Shown: piece by piece, positions 1-5,161 of the stretch
How the letters are laid out: every line of letters starts with the position of its first letter
Position numbering within the stretch: position 1 is the first letter of the stretch
Source of the DNA: an uncultured Alphaproteobacteria bacterium
GTDB taxonomy: Bacteria > Pseudomonadota > Alphaproteobacteria > UBA2136 > UBA6156
Direction: 5' to 3'
NCBI GenBank assembly: GCA_937928525.1
Contig: CALFWJ010000078.1
Coordinates: 1 to 5,161 of the forward strand
Length of the DNA: 5,161 nucleotides
Translations under genes and position numbers: made by a program
Notes under the pieces: generated by a model
The model's input: only the letters and a program-made list of their open reading frames with translations
What the model was told of the DNA's origin: nothing
Databases searched by the model: none

Positions 1-221
1 GCCATGAAGCCATCGATCACGCGGTGGAAGAGTTTGCCGTCGTAGTAGCCTTCACGCGTGAGTTCTTTGATGCGCTCGACGTGGTTGGGAGCTTGCTCGG
101 GGTACATCTCGATTGTGACACGGCCGTCTTTAAGATCGAGGTAAAGTGTGTTTTCTGGGGTTGCGGCGGTAGCTGTGGTCATGAGGAAGAGTCCTAGAAT
201 TGTTGTTAATAGTGTGCGCAT
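1..221 (-). CDS. Cyclophilin-type peptidylprolyl cis-trans isomerase, exported, N-terminal part
   Basis: The 73 full codons read from the ATG at 221 down to the left edge give a signal peptide followed by the start of a cyclophilin domain, so the gene is cut at its 3' end by the window. Residues 1-19 (MRTLLTTILGLFLMTTATA) have a short basic start, a hydrophobic core and an A-T-A cleavage site, which predicts export to the periplasm. The mature part has the family's first strands (YLDLKDGRVTIEMYPEQAP, from residue 27) and FHRVIDGFM at 65-73. In that motif R67 matches the catalytic arginine of cyclophilins. These enzymes isomerise X-Pro bonds and help fold exported proteins. The gene is divergent from fabG across a 78-base gap. 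The ribosome binding site is weak (AAGAAAG about 8 bases upstream). The family assignment is firm, but which paralogue it is (ppiA or another) cannot be told from this fragment. Confidence 0.93.
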   Translation of the reverse strand, partial: MRTLLTTILGLFLMTTATAATPENTLYLDLKDGRVTIEMYPEQAPNHVERIKELTREGYYDGKLFHRVIDGFM

Positions 222-299
222 GGTTTGTGCTTTCTTGTTTGTTGGGGTACATTACCTGAATTATATGTTGATGTGAACCCAAAGAATATTTTTTAAGCA
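222..299. promoter_or_regulatory. Divergent promoter region between the cyclophilin gene and fabG
   Basis: These 78 AT-rich bases are the only space available for promoters of both flanking genes. On the plus strand TTGTTG (239-244) and TATATG (262-267) are 17 bases apart. This is a weak sigma70-like pair that could serve fabG. I see no convincing minus-strand pair and no clear operator. The function comes from position; the individual boxes are guesses. Confidence 0.3.
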
Positions 300-1019
300 A
301 TGATTAAATTAGACAGAAAAACTGCATTGGTCACTGGCGCGAGCCGCGGGATTGGTAAAGCCATTGCGGCGCAGTTGGTGGAATTAGGTGCAGAAGTGAT
401 TATTTGTGGTACCAATGAAGAGAGTTTACGGGCTACCGCAGGCGAAATTGGTGCTGCCCGCACAATTGCAGCGGACTTAAGCACGCTTGAAGGTGTTGAA
501 AAAGTTGTCCTTCAGGCGGGCAAGGTGGATATTTTGGTGAACAATGCGGGTATTACGCGCGACGGTTTGTTCTTGCGCCAAAGCGATGCGGATTGGGCGG
601 ACATTTTGCAGGTGAATTTAACGGCGGCGGTGAAGCTGACGCGTGGATTATTGGGTGGGATGTTAAAGCAGCGACGTGGGCGGGTGATTAATATTACCAG
701 CGTTGTGGGGCATACGGGCAATGTGGGCCAAACGAATTATGTAGCGGCTAAGGCGGGGTTGACGGGCTTTACGAAGGCGTTAGCGCAGGAAGTATCGCGC
801 AAGGGGATAACCATTAACTGCGTAGCGCCTGGATTTATTGAAACAGCAATGACGGCTGAGCTGCCTGAGGCGACTATGGCCGACTATGTGAGTAAAATTG
901 CCGCGCGGCGATTTGGCAGCAGTGCTGATGTGGCGGCGGCGGTGGCGTTTTTGGCGAGTGATGCCGCGAGTTATATTACGGGGACAACTTTGCATGTGGA
1001 CGGGGGTATGGTGCGGTAG
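300..1019 (+). CDS. fabG: 3-oxoacyl-[acyl-carrier-protein] reductase FabG
   Basis: This 239-residue short-chain dehydrogenase/reductase would reduce 3-oxoacyl-ACP to 3-hydroxyacyl-ACP with NADPH in the cytoplasm, the first reductive step of each type II fatty acid elongation cycle. The Rossmann cofactor motif TGASRGIG is at residues 12-19 and NNAG at 81-84. The catalytic tetrad is complete: N106, S134, Y147 and K151 (YVAAK, where YxASK is more common). NCVAPGFIETAMT after residue 170 and the ending TGTTLHVDGGM are typical of FabG, and the length is close to E. coli FabG (244). The ATG at 300 puts the first strand in the usual place, though its ribosome binding site is weak. The gene stands alone, closed by a terminator, without fabD, acpP or fabF next to it. 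A related acyl-CoA reductase such as PhaB is the main alternative and cannot be fully excluded from sequence alone. Confidence 0.92.
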   Translation: MIKLDRKTALVTGASRGIGKAIAAQLVELGAEVIICGTNEESLRATAGEIGAARTIAADLSTLEGVEKVVLQAGKVDILVNNAGITRDGLFLRQSDADWADILQVNLTAAVKLTRGLLGGMLKQRRGRVINITSVVGHTGNVGQTNYVAAKAGLTGFTKALAQEVSRKGITINCVAPGFIETAMTAELPEATMADYVSKIAARRFGSSADVAAAVAFLASDAASYITGTTLHVDGGMVR

Positions 1020-1031
1020 TTACTTTATTTT

Positions 1032-1060
1032 AAAAAAGCTCTCTTGCTGAGGGCTTTTTT
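1032..1060 (+). terminator. Intrinsic terminator of fabG
   Basis: A 12-base stem (1032-1043 with 1049-1060, one G-U pair) encloses a 5-base loop. Its GC-rich core GCTCTC/GAGGGC is flanked by A and T runs, so the six T bases at 1055-1060 also supply the U-tract. It begins 13 bases after the fabG stop codon and separates fabG from the next gene. Confidence 0.85.
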
Positions 1061-1061
1061 A

Positions 1062-1090
1062 TTGACGAAGCTCCACCTTCCGTATACCTT
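1062..1090 (+). promoter_or_regulatory. Possible sigma70-type promoter of the HTH gene
   Basis: TTGACG (1062-1067) matches the -35 consensus in five of six bases. It is followed by TATACC (1083-1088, spacer 15) or TACCTT (1085-1090, spacer 17) as a -10 candidate. It sits directly after the fabG terminator and about 70 bases before the HTH start codon, which is where a separate promoter would be needed. The -10 match is mediocre. Confidence 0.4.
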
Positions 1091-1139
1091 AAGAAAATTG
1101 TTTTAATTGGGGGTCGCCCCTTCCCTTTTTCCTTCTAAT

Positions 1140-1149
1140 GCCTGCAGGC
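1140..1149. promoter_or_regulatory. Perfect 10-bp palindrome next to the ribosome binding site, candidate operator
   Basis: GCCTGCAGGC is a perfect inverted repeat, immediately 5' of the GGGAG ribosome binding site of the HTH gene. Small HTH antitoxin-like regulators commonly repress their own gene through a palindrome near the start, so this may be an autoregulatory site. Only the symmetry is seen; binding is inferred. Confidence 0.3.
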
Positions 1150-1154
1150 GGGAG
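1150..1154 (+). promoter_or_regulatory. Ribosome binding site that sets the HTH gene start
   Basis: GGGAG lies six bases before the ATG at 1161, the best Shine-Dalgarno match in the window. It favours that ATG over the in-frame TTG at 1107, which would add 18 residues with no family resemblance. Confidence 0.7.
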
Positions 1155-1160
1155 ATTATT

Positions 1161-1421
1161 ATGTGTTTGAAAAAATCTGCGTTTAAAAAACTCATGTATA
1201 AAAAAGAATACGCCAAAGCTATTAAACAGCTCAGGAATCGCGAAGGTTTAACCCAAGACCAATTTTGCACTAAATTTGGTTTTCCTGTTGGTACCTTAAG
1301 AAATTGGGAACAAACCAATGCCAAGCCTGATGCGGCCAGCTTTATTTTATTGTGTATGATAGATTCAGACCCTTCATATATATCTGAGGTTATAAAAGAA
1401 ATTCACAAATTTAAATCTTGA
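1161..1421 (+). CDS. Small helix-turn-helix protein, antitoxin-like (HigA/NadS/XRE type)
   Basis: This is an 86-residue, lysine-rich, probable DNA-binding protein. Residues 18-66 form a lambda-repressor-like HTH with the pattern LRNREGLTQDQFCTKFG, then FPVGTLRNWEQ (41-51), then a proline and the helix AASFILLCMIDSDP. The 'GTLRNWEQ...P...LL..I..DP' arrangement is characteristic of antitoxins and regulators in HigBA/NadS/MqsA-like systems. The basic N-terminus (MCLKKSAFKK) is not part of the HTH. No RelE/HigB-type toxin lies on either side: a terminator stands upstream, and a terminator and ftsX downstream. The gene has its own possible promoter, ribosome binding site and terminator. I count 88 G+C in 261 bases (about 34%), clearly lower than fabG, which fits horizontal acquisition. 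It may be an orphan antitoxin, a remnant of a toxin-antitoxin pair, or a stand-alone regulator. The target is unknown. Confidence 0.8.
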   Translation: MCLKKSAFKKLMYKKEYAKAIKQLRNREGLTQDQFCTKFGFPVGTLRNWEQTNAKPDAASFILLCMIDSDPSYISEVIKEIHKFKS

Positions 1422-1423
1422 GC

Positions 1424-1448
1424 AAAGCCCTCTTTTGAGGGCTTTTTT
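1424..1448 (+). terminator. Intrinsic terminator of the HTH gene
   Basis: A perfect 9-base stem (AAAGCCCTC 1424-1432 with GAGGGCTTT 1437-1445) has a TTTT loop and a run of six T bases (1443-1448). It starts three bases after the HTH stop codon. On the minus strand it lies about 22 bases past the ftsX stop, but only three T bases follow the stem there, so it would be a weaker terminator for ftsEX. Confidence 0.9.
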
Positions 1449-1469
1449 GTGCGTGGTTTTTTGAAACTT

Positions 1470-2330
1470 TTAGATACTCAGCATTTTTTTGGTGGCGGCT
1501 TTGCTGGCGAAGAAGGCGAGAACAGGCAGAATAAGGGGGGCGCTGGCCACGACAATGGGGAGCGTGGGCGTGAGTGCGTAATTTTGCATGAGCGGCCAGA
1601 AGGCAATAAGCGCCCCGAAGGTTATGATGGCGGCTGTTATGGCGATGAGCCAGCCGATAAGGGCGCGGCGGGTGACTTGCTGCACCACAAGTTTGGCTAA
1701 AAAAGCGTCGGTGCTACCGATATAGCGCAGGATTGCTAGGGTTTCTTTTTGGGCACGCAGGCCTGTTCTGACCGTTAGGGTGACCAAAAAGGCCATAATG
1801 ACAAACAGGCATAAACTGAGGCCAAGGGCACCTAATTGCGCAAGGCGGACAGCGCTGGCTGCGGTGGCGAGAAGTGCACGAGCGTCGTCTACTTCTGCTT
1901 CGGGGAAGATGTTTTGCACGCTTTGTGTGAGGCTGTCGTGGTCTAGATTTTCGTTTACTTGCATATTTAAAATAACGGGCAGTGGAAAGCTTTGTGCTTC
2001 TTCTGATACGTTGACGTAGGGGGCGATAAGTGCTGTGACTTCTTCTTCTTTTAGGCGTGTCACGCTTTTAATATCGGCCTTATTGAGTAGAATTTCTTCT
2101 AGTTCTTTAATTTTTTTAGTGGGGCTGTCCGCCATGAGATAAATGCTGACTTCGCTGCTGCGCTGAAGCTGCCATTGGCCGTAGACGTTTTGCATGAGAA
2201 CGAGACCGCCGAAGCCCATGGAGATAATCCAGCCTAGCAGCGCCGTCATGACCACGAGGAGGCGGAAGACGCCGTCTTTTTGCAGGGCTAGGGATTTTTG
2301 TGCAGCGGGGGCGAGTTTGATATTTGTCAT
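1470..2330 (-). CDS. ftsX: Cell division ABC transporter permease subunit FtsX
   Basis: This 286-residue inner-membrane protein pairs with FtsE. In studied bacteria the complex uses ATP to activate periplasmic peptidoglycan hydrolases or their activators during septation. The topology fits FtsX: a cytoplasmic N-terminus, TM1 at about residues 24-46, a large extracytoplasmic domain at about 48-160, TM2 at about 166-187, TM3 at about 223-245 and TM4 at about 257-275. Between TM2 and TM3 the stretch ETLAILRYIGSTDAFLAK (196-213) matches the conserved 'LRLVGAT' cytoplasmic loop that contacts FtsE. The gene starts one base after the ftsE stop (TAACATG), so the two are almost certainly co-transcribed and translationally coupled. 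The length is somewhat below E. coli FtsX (352) because the N-terminal cytoplasmic tail is short, as in many alphaproteobacteria. No hydrolase or EnvC-like activator is visible in the window. Confidence 0.92.
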   Translation of the reverse strand: MTNIKLAPAAQKSLALQKDGVFRLLVVMTALLGWIISMGFGGLVLMQNVYGQWQLQRSSEVSIYLMADSPTKKIKELEEILLNKADIKSVTRLKEEEVTALIAPYVNVSEEAQSFPLPVILNMQVNENLDHDSLTQSVQNIFPEAEVDDARALLATAASAVRLAQLGALGLSLCLFVIMAFLVTLTVRTGLRAQKETLAILRYIGSTDAFLAKLVVQQVTRRALIGWLIAITAAIITFGALIAFWPLMQNYALTPTLPIVVASAPLILPVLAFFASKAATKKMLSI

Positions 2331-2331
2331 G

Positions 2332-3048
2332 TTATTTGGCGCTCTTTTCTGCTGCTTTTTGAGCTTCAGCGAGCGGTTTGGTAATATCTAGTTTGCCACC
2401 TGCGACGTGCAGAACGGGGAAGTTGAAGGCTTCCACCAGCGCTTTATCGTGCGTTGCAACCAGCACGGTGGTGCCGTGTTTATGTAGCTCGCAAAAGAGG
2501 TGCATGATGCGGCGGCCCATGGCTTCATCGACGTTGCCTGTGGGTTCGTCGGCGATGAGAATTTTGGGGCGATTAACCACGGCGCGGGCAATGGCGGCGC
2601 GTTGTTGTTCGCCCCCGCTTAGGGTTTTGGGGTGAAGGTGTTTTTTAGCGGAGAGGCCGACCCAATCGAGGATATCGTCTACTGCTTGTTGTTGCGCTTT
2701 GGTGGGAATGCCGTGGAGGGTGAGTGGCAGCTCGACGTTTTCGCGGATGGTGAGGTGATCGATGAGGCGAAAGTCTTGGAAGACAATGCCCATTTGGCGG
2801 CGGGTGGCGGCGATACCATCTCGGTTGAGGCGGTGGACGTTTTTGCCAAACAGGCTAAGGAAGCCTTGTTGCGGCATCATATCCATGTACATCAAGCGGA
2901 AAAGTGTTGTTTTGCCTGCACCGCTAGGGCCGCACAAAAAGTGAAATGAGCCCGCTGGCAGATGGAATGAAATATTATTTACACCGCTGGCTGGCGCGGT
3001 GTCGTTTTCTTTTTTATAAAGGTAGTTTATCCCATCAAAGCGAATCAT
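2332..3048 (-). CDS. ftsE: Cell division ABC transporter ATP-binding protein FtsE
   Basis: This 238-residue cytoplasmic ATPase drives FtsX. All ABC motifs are intact: Walker A GPSGAGKT (40-47), Q-loop VFQDFRL (89-95), signature LSGGEQQ (143-149), Walker B ILIADE (163-168, catalytic E168), D-loop GNVD (171-174) and the switch histidine H200 in ATHD. The wording VFQDFRLIDHLT and ADEPTGNVD is typical of FtsE and separates it from the related LolD/MacB ATPases, as does the adjacent ftsX. The start MIRFDGINYLYKK aligns with the usual FtsE N-terminus, although AAAGG lies only one base from the ATG, so translation initiation may be weak. About 20 residues at the C-terminus (from LDITKPLAEAQ) form an Ala/Lys-rich tail beyond the usual length of about 222. 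The gene is divergent from the zinc-ribbon gene across 132 bases. Confidence 0.95.
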   Translation of the reverse strand: MIRFDGINYLYKKENDTAPASGVNNISFHLPAGSFHFLCGPSGAGKTTLFRLMYMDMMPQQGFLSLFGKNVHRLNRDGIAATRRQMGIVFQDFRLIDHLTIRENVELPLTLHGIPTKAQQQAVDDILDWVGLSAKKHLHPKTLSGGEQQRAAIARAVVNRPKILIADEPTGNVDEAMGRRIMHLFCELHKHGTTVLVATHDKALVEAFNFPVLHVAGGKLDITKPLAEAQKAAEKSAK

Positions 3049-3180
3049 GCCTTTACCATAACCATTTTATACACTTAATTTCAACCGAAAGGCTTGCCAA
3101 TGCCGACTACGGCGGGTACTTTTATAGGACATATGTAACAAAAACACCGCAAAGGGATTTGAAAGGATACTGGCCACTTT
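3049..3180. promoter_or_regulatory. Divergent promoter region between ftsE and the zinc-ribbon gene
   Basis: These 132 bases must hold promoters for both directions unless ftsE is read from elsewhere. On the plus strand TTGCCA (3094-3099) and TACTTT (3117-3122) are 17 bases apart, a fair -35 with a poor -10. On the minus strand a TATAAA (3071-3066) lies 17 bases before the ftsE ATG but has no recognisable -35 partner. An 8-bp palindrome ACATATGT occurs at 3129-3136. None of these is more than suggestive. Confidence 0.3.
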
Positions 3181-3888
3181 ATGATTGTCACCTGCCCTGC
3201 TTGCGATACCCGCTACAATTTGGCTGATTCTCAGCTTGGCGCCACGGGGCGTACTATTCAATGCATGAAGTGCCAATATAGTTGGTTCCAGACGCCTGCA
3301 ACCTTACCGAGCAAAAAAGAAAGCGGTGAAGATTTAGCTGAAAAAGTGCCTTTGGCACCTGAGAACAATGAAAGCGCTTCTGCGACTGCCGAAGCCTCGG
3401 CTTCTGGTTCTGATAAGCCCAAAGGTGGTATCAGCATGGCCTTGCCACAGCCTGTGCTCATTGGCTTAGCTGTTCTTATTTTAGCGCTCATTGCTTTAGT
3501 AGTGACGCTGTTGGTAGCGAACCCGTTTGCACCTAATGTGCCTGCTGGTTACCGCGCTATTGATGTGTTTGAAGGCGAGCGTGTGGGGGAAACTTTAAAT
3601 GGTATTGTGCTAACGCAAGTTGAGCGAAAAATTATTAAAGACGGTGATATTTCGGTGCTTATTTTTACCGGAAAAGTGACGAACACGGGCACGCTCGCAA
3701 TTGATTTACCTGAAATACGCGTGCAATTGTTAGACAGAAAAGGTGTTGAGCTTGATTTCTGGCCCGCACAAGTGCCTGTAGCTAGCTTAGAAGCTGGTGC
3801 TAGCGCTGATTGGAGTGCGCGCTTTTTGGAACCTGACTTAGAGCGCATTAGTGAGTATCGCGCTTTCTTCCATAGTGACAATAACTAA
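3181..3888 (+). CDS. MJ0042-type zinc-ribbon, single-pass membrane protein (DUF3426-like)
   Basis: This 235-residue protein has three parts. The N-terminal zinc ribbon has two CxxC pairs (C5/C8 and C28/C31) in the MJ0042 pattern 'MIVTCPACDTRYNL...QCMKCQYSWF'. Next comes a polar, Ala/Ser/Glu-rich linker (about 44-83). A strongly hydrophobic segment (about 92-112) is followed by an extracytoplasmic C-terminal domain of about 120 residues. Its pattern 'ISVLIFTGKVTNTGTLAIDLPEIRVQLLDRKG' resembles the beta-sandwich DUF3426/FxLYD-type folds. The expected topology is zinc ribbon inside, C-terminal domain in the periplasm. The start is fixed by the family pattern, as the ribbon begins at residue 5. 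The nearest Shine-Dalgarno-like GAAAGGA (3160-3166) is 14 bases away, which is unusually far. The gene is divergent from ftsE and its stop abuts that of the kinase. No function is established; a role in the envelope or in division is inferred from position only. Confidence 0.85.
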   Translation: MIVTCPACDTRYNLADSQLGATGRTIQCMKCQYSWFQTPATLPSKKESGEDLAEKVPLAPENNESASATAEASASGSDKPKGGISMALPQPVLIGLAVLILALIALVVTLLVANPFAPNVPAGYRAIDVFEGERVGETLNGIVLTQVERKIIKDGDISVLIFTGKVTNTGTLAIDLPEIRVQLLDRKGVELDFWPAQVPVASLEAGASADWSARFLEPDLERISEYRAFFHSDNN

Positions 3889-5161
3889 TTAGTCTTGGCT
3901 TGGCATTGTGAAGTAGAAGGTTGTGCCTTTGCCATATTTTGAATTAAACCAAAGCTCTCCGCCCCAGTTATTAACAATTTTTTGACAAATAGCAAGGCCA
4001 ATACCTGTGCCGCGATATTCGCTTTTTGAGTGTAGCCGCTGGAATGGCATAAAGACTTTATCCCAATGTTCTTCTCTCATGCCGATGCCATTGTCTTTGA
4101 CGCTGAACTTATAAGCATCATCAATTTTCTGGCAGGTGATTTGAATTTTAGGTTGCTGCCCTTCTGGCTGGTATTTCAAGCTATTGCTTACAAGATTTTG
4201 GAGTACGCGTACAAAGCGGGCTGGGTTACCCATAACGTGGGTTGGTATGTTCTCTGCTACAATAATCTCAGGTTGTTTTTCATCAATACGTTCGCGTAGA
4301 TTTTCTTGGACAAATTCTATTTTTGGTTTGATTTTAAAGCGGCGCTCTGAAGCGGCTTCGTTATGAGAAAGCCGTGCATATTCAAGCATATCCCTGACTA
4401 AATCTTGCATATGGCTGGCACCATCATGAATGAATTTAAGGTATTCGCCTGCTTCTTCTGGTAGTTTATCAGTGTAATCAGCACGAATAATATCGCTGAA
4501 ATTTGTGATAATCCTCAGAGGTTCTTGTAAGTCGTGGCTGGCCACAAAGGCAAATTCTTCTAATTCACCGTTTGACTCTGAGAGTTTTTGTATCAGAATT
4601 TTCTGCTCTTCTTCTGCTTGGCGCCGCGCGGTGATGTCTTGCGCCATGCCTAGCAATACACGTCCTTTTAACCCTGAATCGAAGGGAATTTTACGGGTAT
4701 AATGTAAGATTGTGTCGCCATTTTTTGTTGTAATTTCTTCTTCAGTTTCATTAATTTCATTTTGTTTTAATACTTGTTTATCTCGCGCTAAAAAGCCTTC
4801 TGCTTGCTCTTTTGGGAATGACTCTAGGGCTGTGGTTCCGAGGAGTTCTTCTGCTGGCGCATCGTACATTGACCAAAAGGCTTTGTTGGCTTCAATAATT
4901 CTGAGCTCACTATCTTTTACAAACACTTTATCGGGTACTGTATCGAGGATAGTGCGGTAAAATTCTGCGGTATTCTCTAGTTCTAGTTCTTTTTCTTTAA
5001 TTAAAGTTACGTCTTGAATAATGCCAAAAATAGCAACGACCTTACCTTCTGTATTTTTTTCAGCTTGGCCTACCGCTTGAATATGCCTTGTTTCGCCTTT
5101 TTCAGTAATAATACGTTGTTGGAAGGTATAGTCTCCACCAGATTTAGTCGCCTCTGTTATG
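3889..5161 (-). CDS. PAS-PAS sensor histidine kinase, C-terminal part (start beyond the right edge)
   Basis: 423 residues are visible and the frame is open to the right edge. The GTG at 4926 is therefore an internal codon: 78 in-frame residues precede it and form the end of a PAS domain (GETRHIQAVGQ...GIIQDVT). A second PAS follows (visible residues about 64-180: KVFVKDSELRIIEANKAF to GMAQDITARR), then a linker helix. The HisKA dimerisation domain has phosphoacceptor H209 in ASHDLQEPLR. The HATPase_c domain is complete: N box around N326 (QNLVSNSLKY), G1 DNGIGM (356-361), F box PFQRLHS and G2 GTGIG (384-388). It should autophosphorylate on H209 and pass phosphate to a response regulator. The HDLQEPLR style is common in multi-PAS and bacteriophytochrome-related kinases. 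No membrane segment, receiver domain or partner regulator is visible. The signal sensed is unknown. Confidence 0.93.
   Translation of the reverse strand, partial: ITEATKSGGDYTFQQRIITEKGETRHIQAVGQAEKNTEGKVVAIFGIIQDVTLIKEKELELENTAEFYRTILDTVPDKVFVKDSELRIIEANKAFWSMYDAPAEELLGTTALESFPKEQAEGFLARDKQVLKQNEINETEEEITTKNGDTILHYTRKIPFDSGLKGRVLLGMAQDITARRQAEEEQKILIQKLSESNGELEEFAFVASHDLQEPLRIITNFSDIIRADYTDKLPEEAGEYLKFIHDGASHMQDLVRDMLEYARLSHNEAASERRFKIKPKIEFVQENLRERIDEKQPEIIVAENIPTHVMGNPARFVRVLQNLVSNSLKYQPEGQQPKIQITCQKIDDAYKFSVKDNGIGMREEHWDKVFMPFQRLHSKSEYRGTGIGLAICQKIVNNWGGELWFNSKYGKGTTFYFTMPSQD

Noticed and set aside
1107..1160. N-terminal extension of the HTH protein from the TTG at 1107
   Set aside because: The 18 extra residues look non-coding, there is no ribosome binding site before the TTG, and GGGAG is ideally placed for the ATG at 1161.
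1085..1302. Repeated 12-mer TACCTTAAGAAA upstream of and inside the HTH gene
   Set aside because: One repeat of this length is expected by chance in a window of this size, and the second copy encodes conserved HTH residues.
1449..1700. Plus-strand open frame of 83 codons after the HTH terminator, considered as a possible toxin partner
   Set aside because: It lies opposite the 3' end of ftsX, starts right after a strong terminator, and its Gly-rich translation matches no toxin fold.
2632..2949. Plus-strand open frame of 105 codons opposite ftsE
   Set aside because: It lies wholly inside ftsE, whose frame carries every ABC motif. The antisense product has no recognisable domain.
3103..3114. 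Short inverted repeat GCCG-ACTA-CGGC in the ftsE/zinc-ribbon gap
   Set aside because: Four-base arms are too short to be meaningful without conservation data.
3549..3881. Minus-strand open frame of 110 codons opposite the zinc-ribbon gene
   Set aside because: It is fully covered by the zinc-ribbon gene, and its Ser/Lys-rich translation resembles antisense read-out rather than a protein family.

Overview
The window looks like ordinary chromosomal DNA from a Gram-negative bacterium, most likely an alphaproteobacterium. The inference rests on two things: the divergent pairing of an ftsE-ftsX operon with a gene for an MJ0042-type zinc-ribbon membrane protein, and the sequence style of FabG, FtsE and the kinase. 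I cannot name a genus. Base composition varies. fabG lines I counted are about 47-58% GC, sampled kinase lines about 38-45%, and the small HTH gene about 34%.

Layout, left to right. (1) Bases 1-221, minus strand: the N-terminal part of an exported cyclophilin-type peptidylprolyl isomerase, cut by the left edge. (2) 300-1019, plus: a complete fabG (3-oxoacyl-ACP reductase), divergent from the cyclophilin and closed by an intrinsic terminator at 1032-1060. (3) 1161-1421, plus: a small AT-rich HTH protein resembling the antitoxins of HigBA/NadS-type toxin-antitoxin pairs. It has its own possible promoter, a strong ribosome binding site next to a perfect 10-bp palindrome, and a strong terminator at 1424-1448. 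No toxin partner lies beside it. (4) 1470-3048, minus: ftsE followed by ftsX, one base apart, encoding the division and envelope ABC complex. (5) 3181-3888, plus: a zinc-ribbon, single-pass membrane protein divergent from ftsE. (6) 3889-5161, minus: a PAS-PAS-HisKA-HATPase histidine kinase whose start lies beyond the right edge. Its stop codon touches the stop codon of the zinc-ribbon gene.

FtsE (cytoplasmic ATPase) and FtsX (membrane subunit) form one machine, which in studied bacteria turns ATP hydrolysis into activation of cell-wall hydrolases at the division site. The zinc-ribbon protein may be functionally linked, but only its position suggests that. FabG serves fatty acid synthesis. The other genes look unrelated to each other. 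There are no rRNA or tRNA genes, CRISPR arrays, insertion sequences or phage genes. I did not find a convincing new multi-gene system. The part most worth a second look is the small insulated HTH gene between the two terminators.
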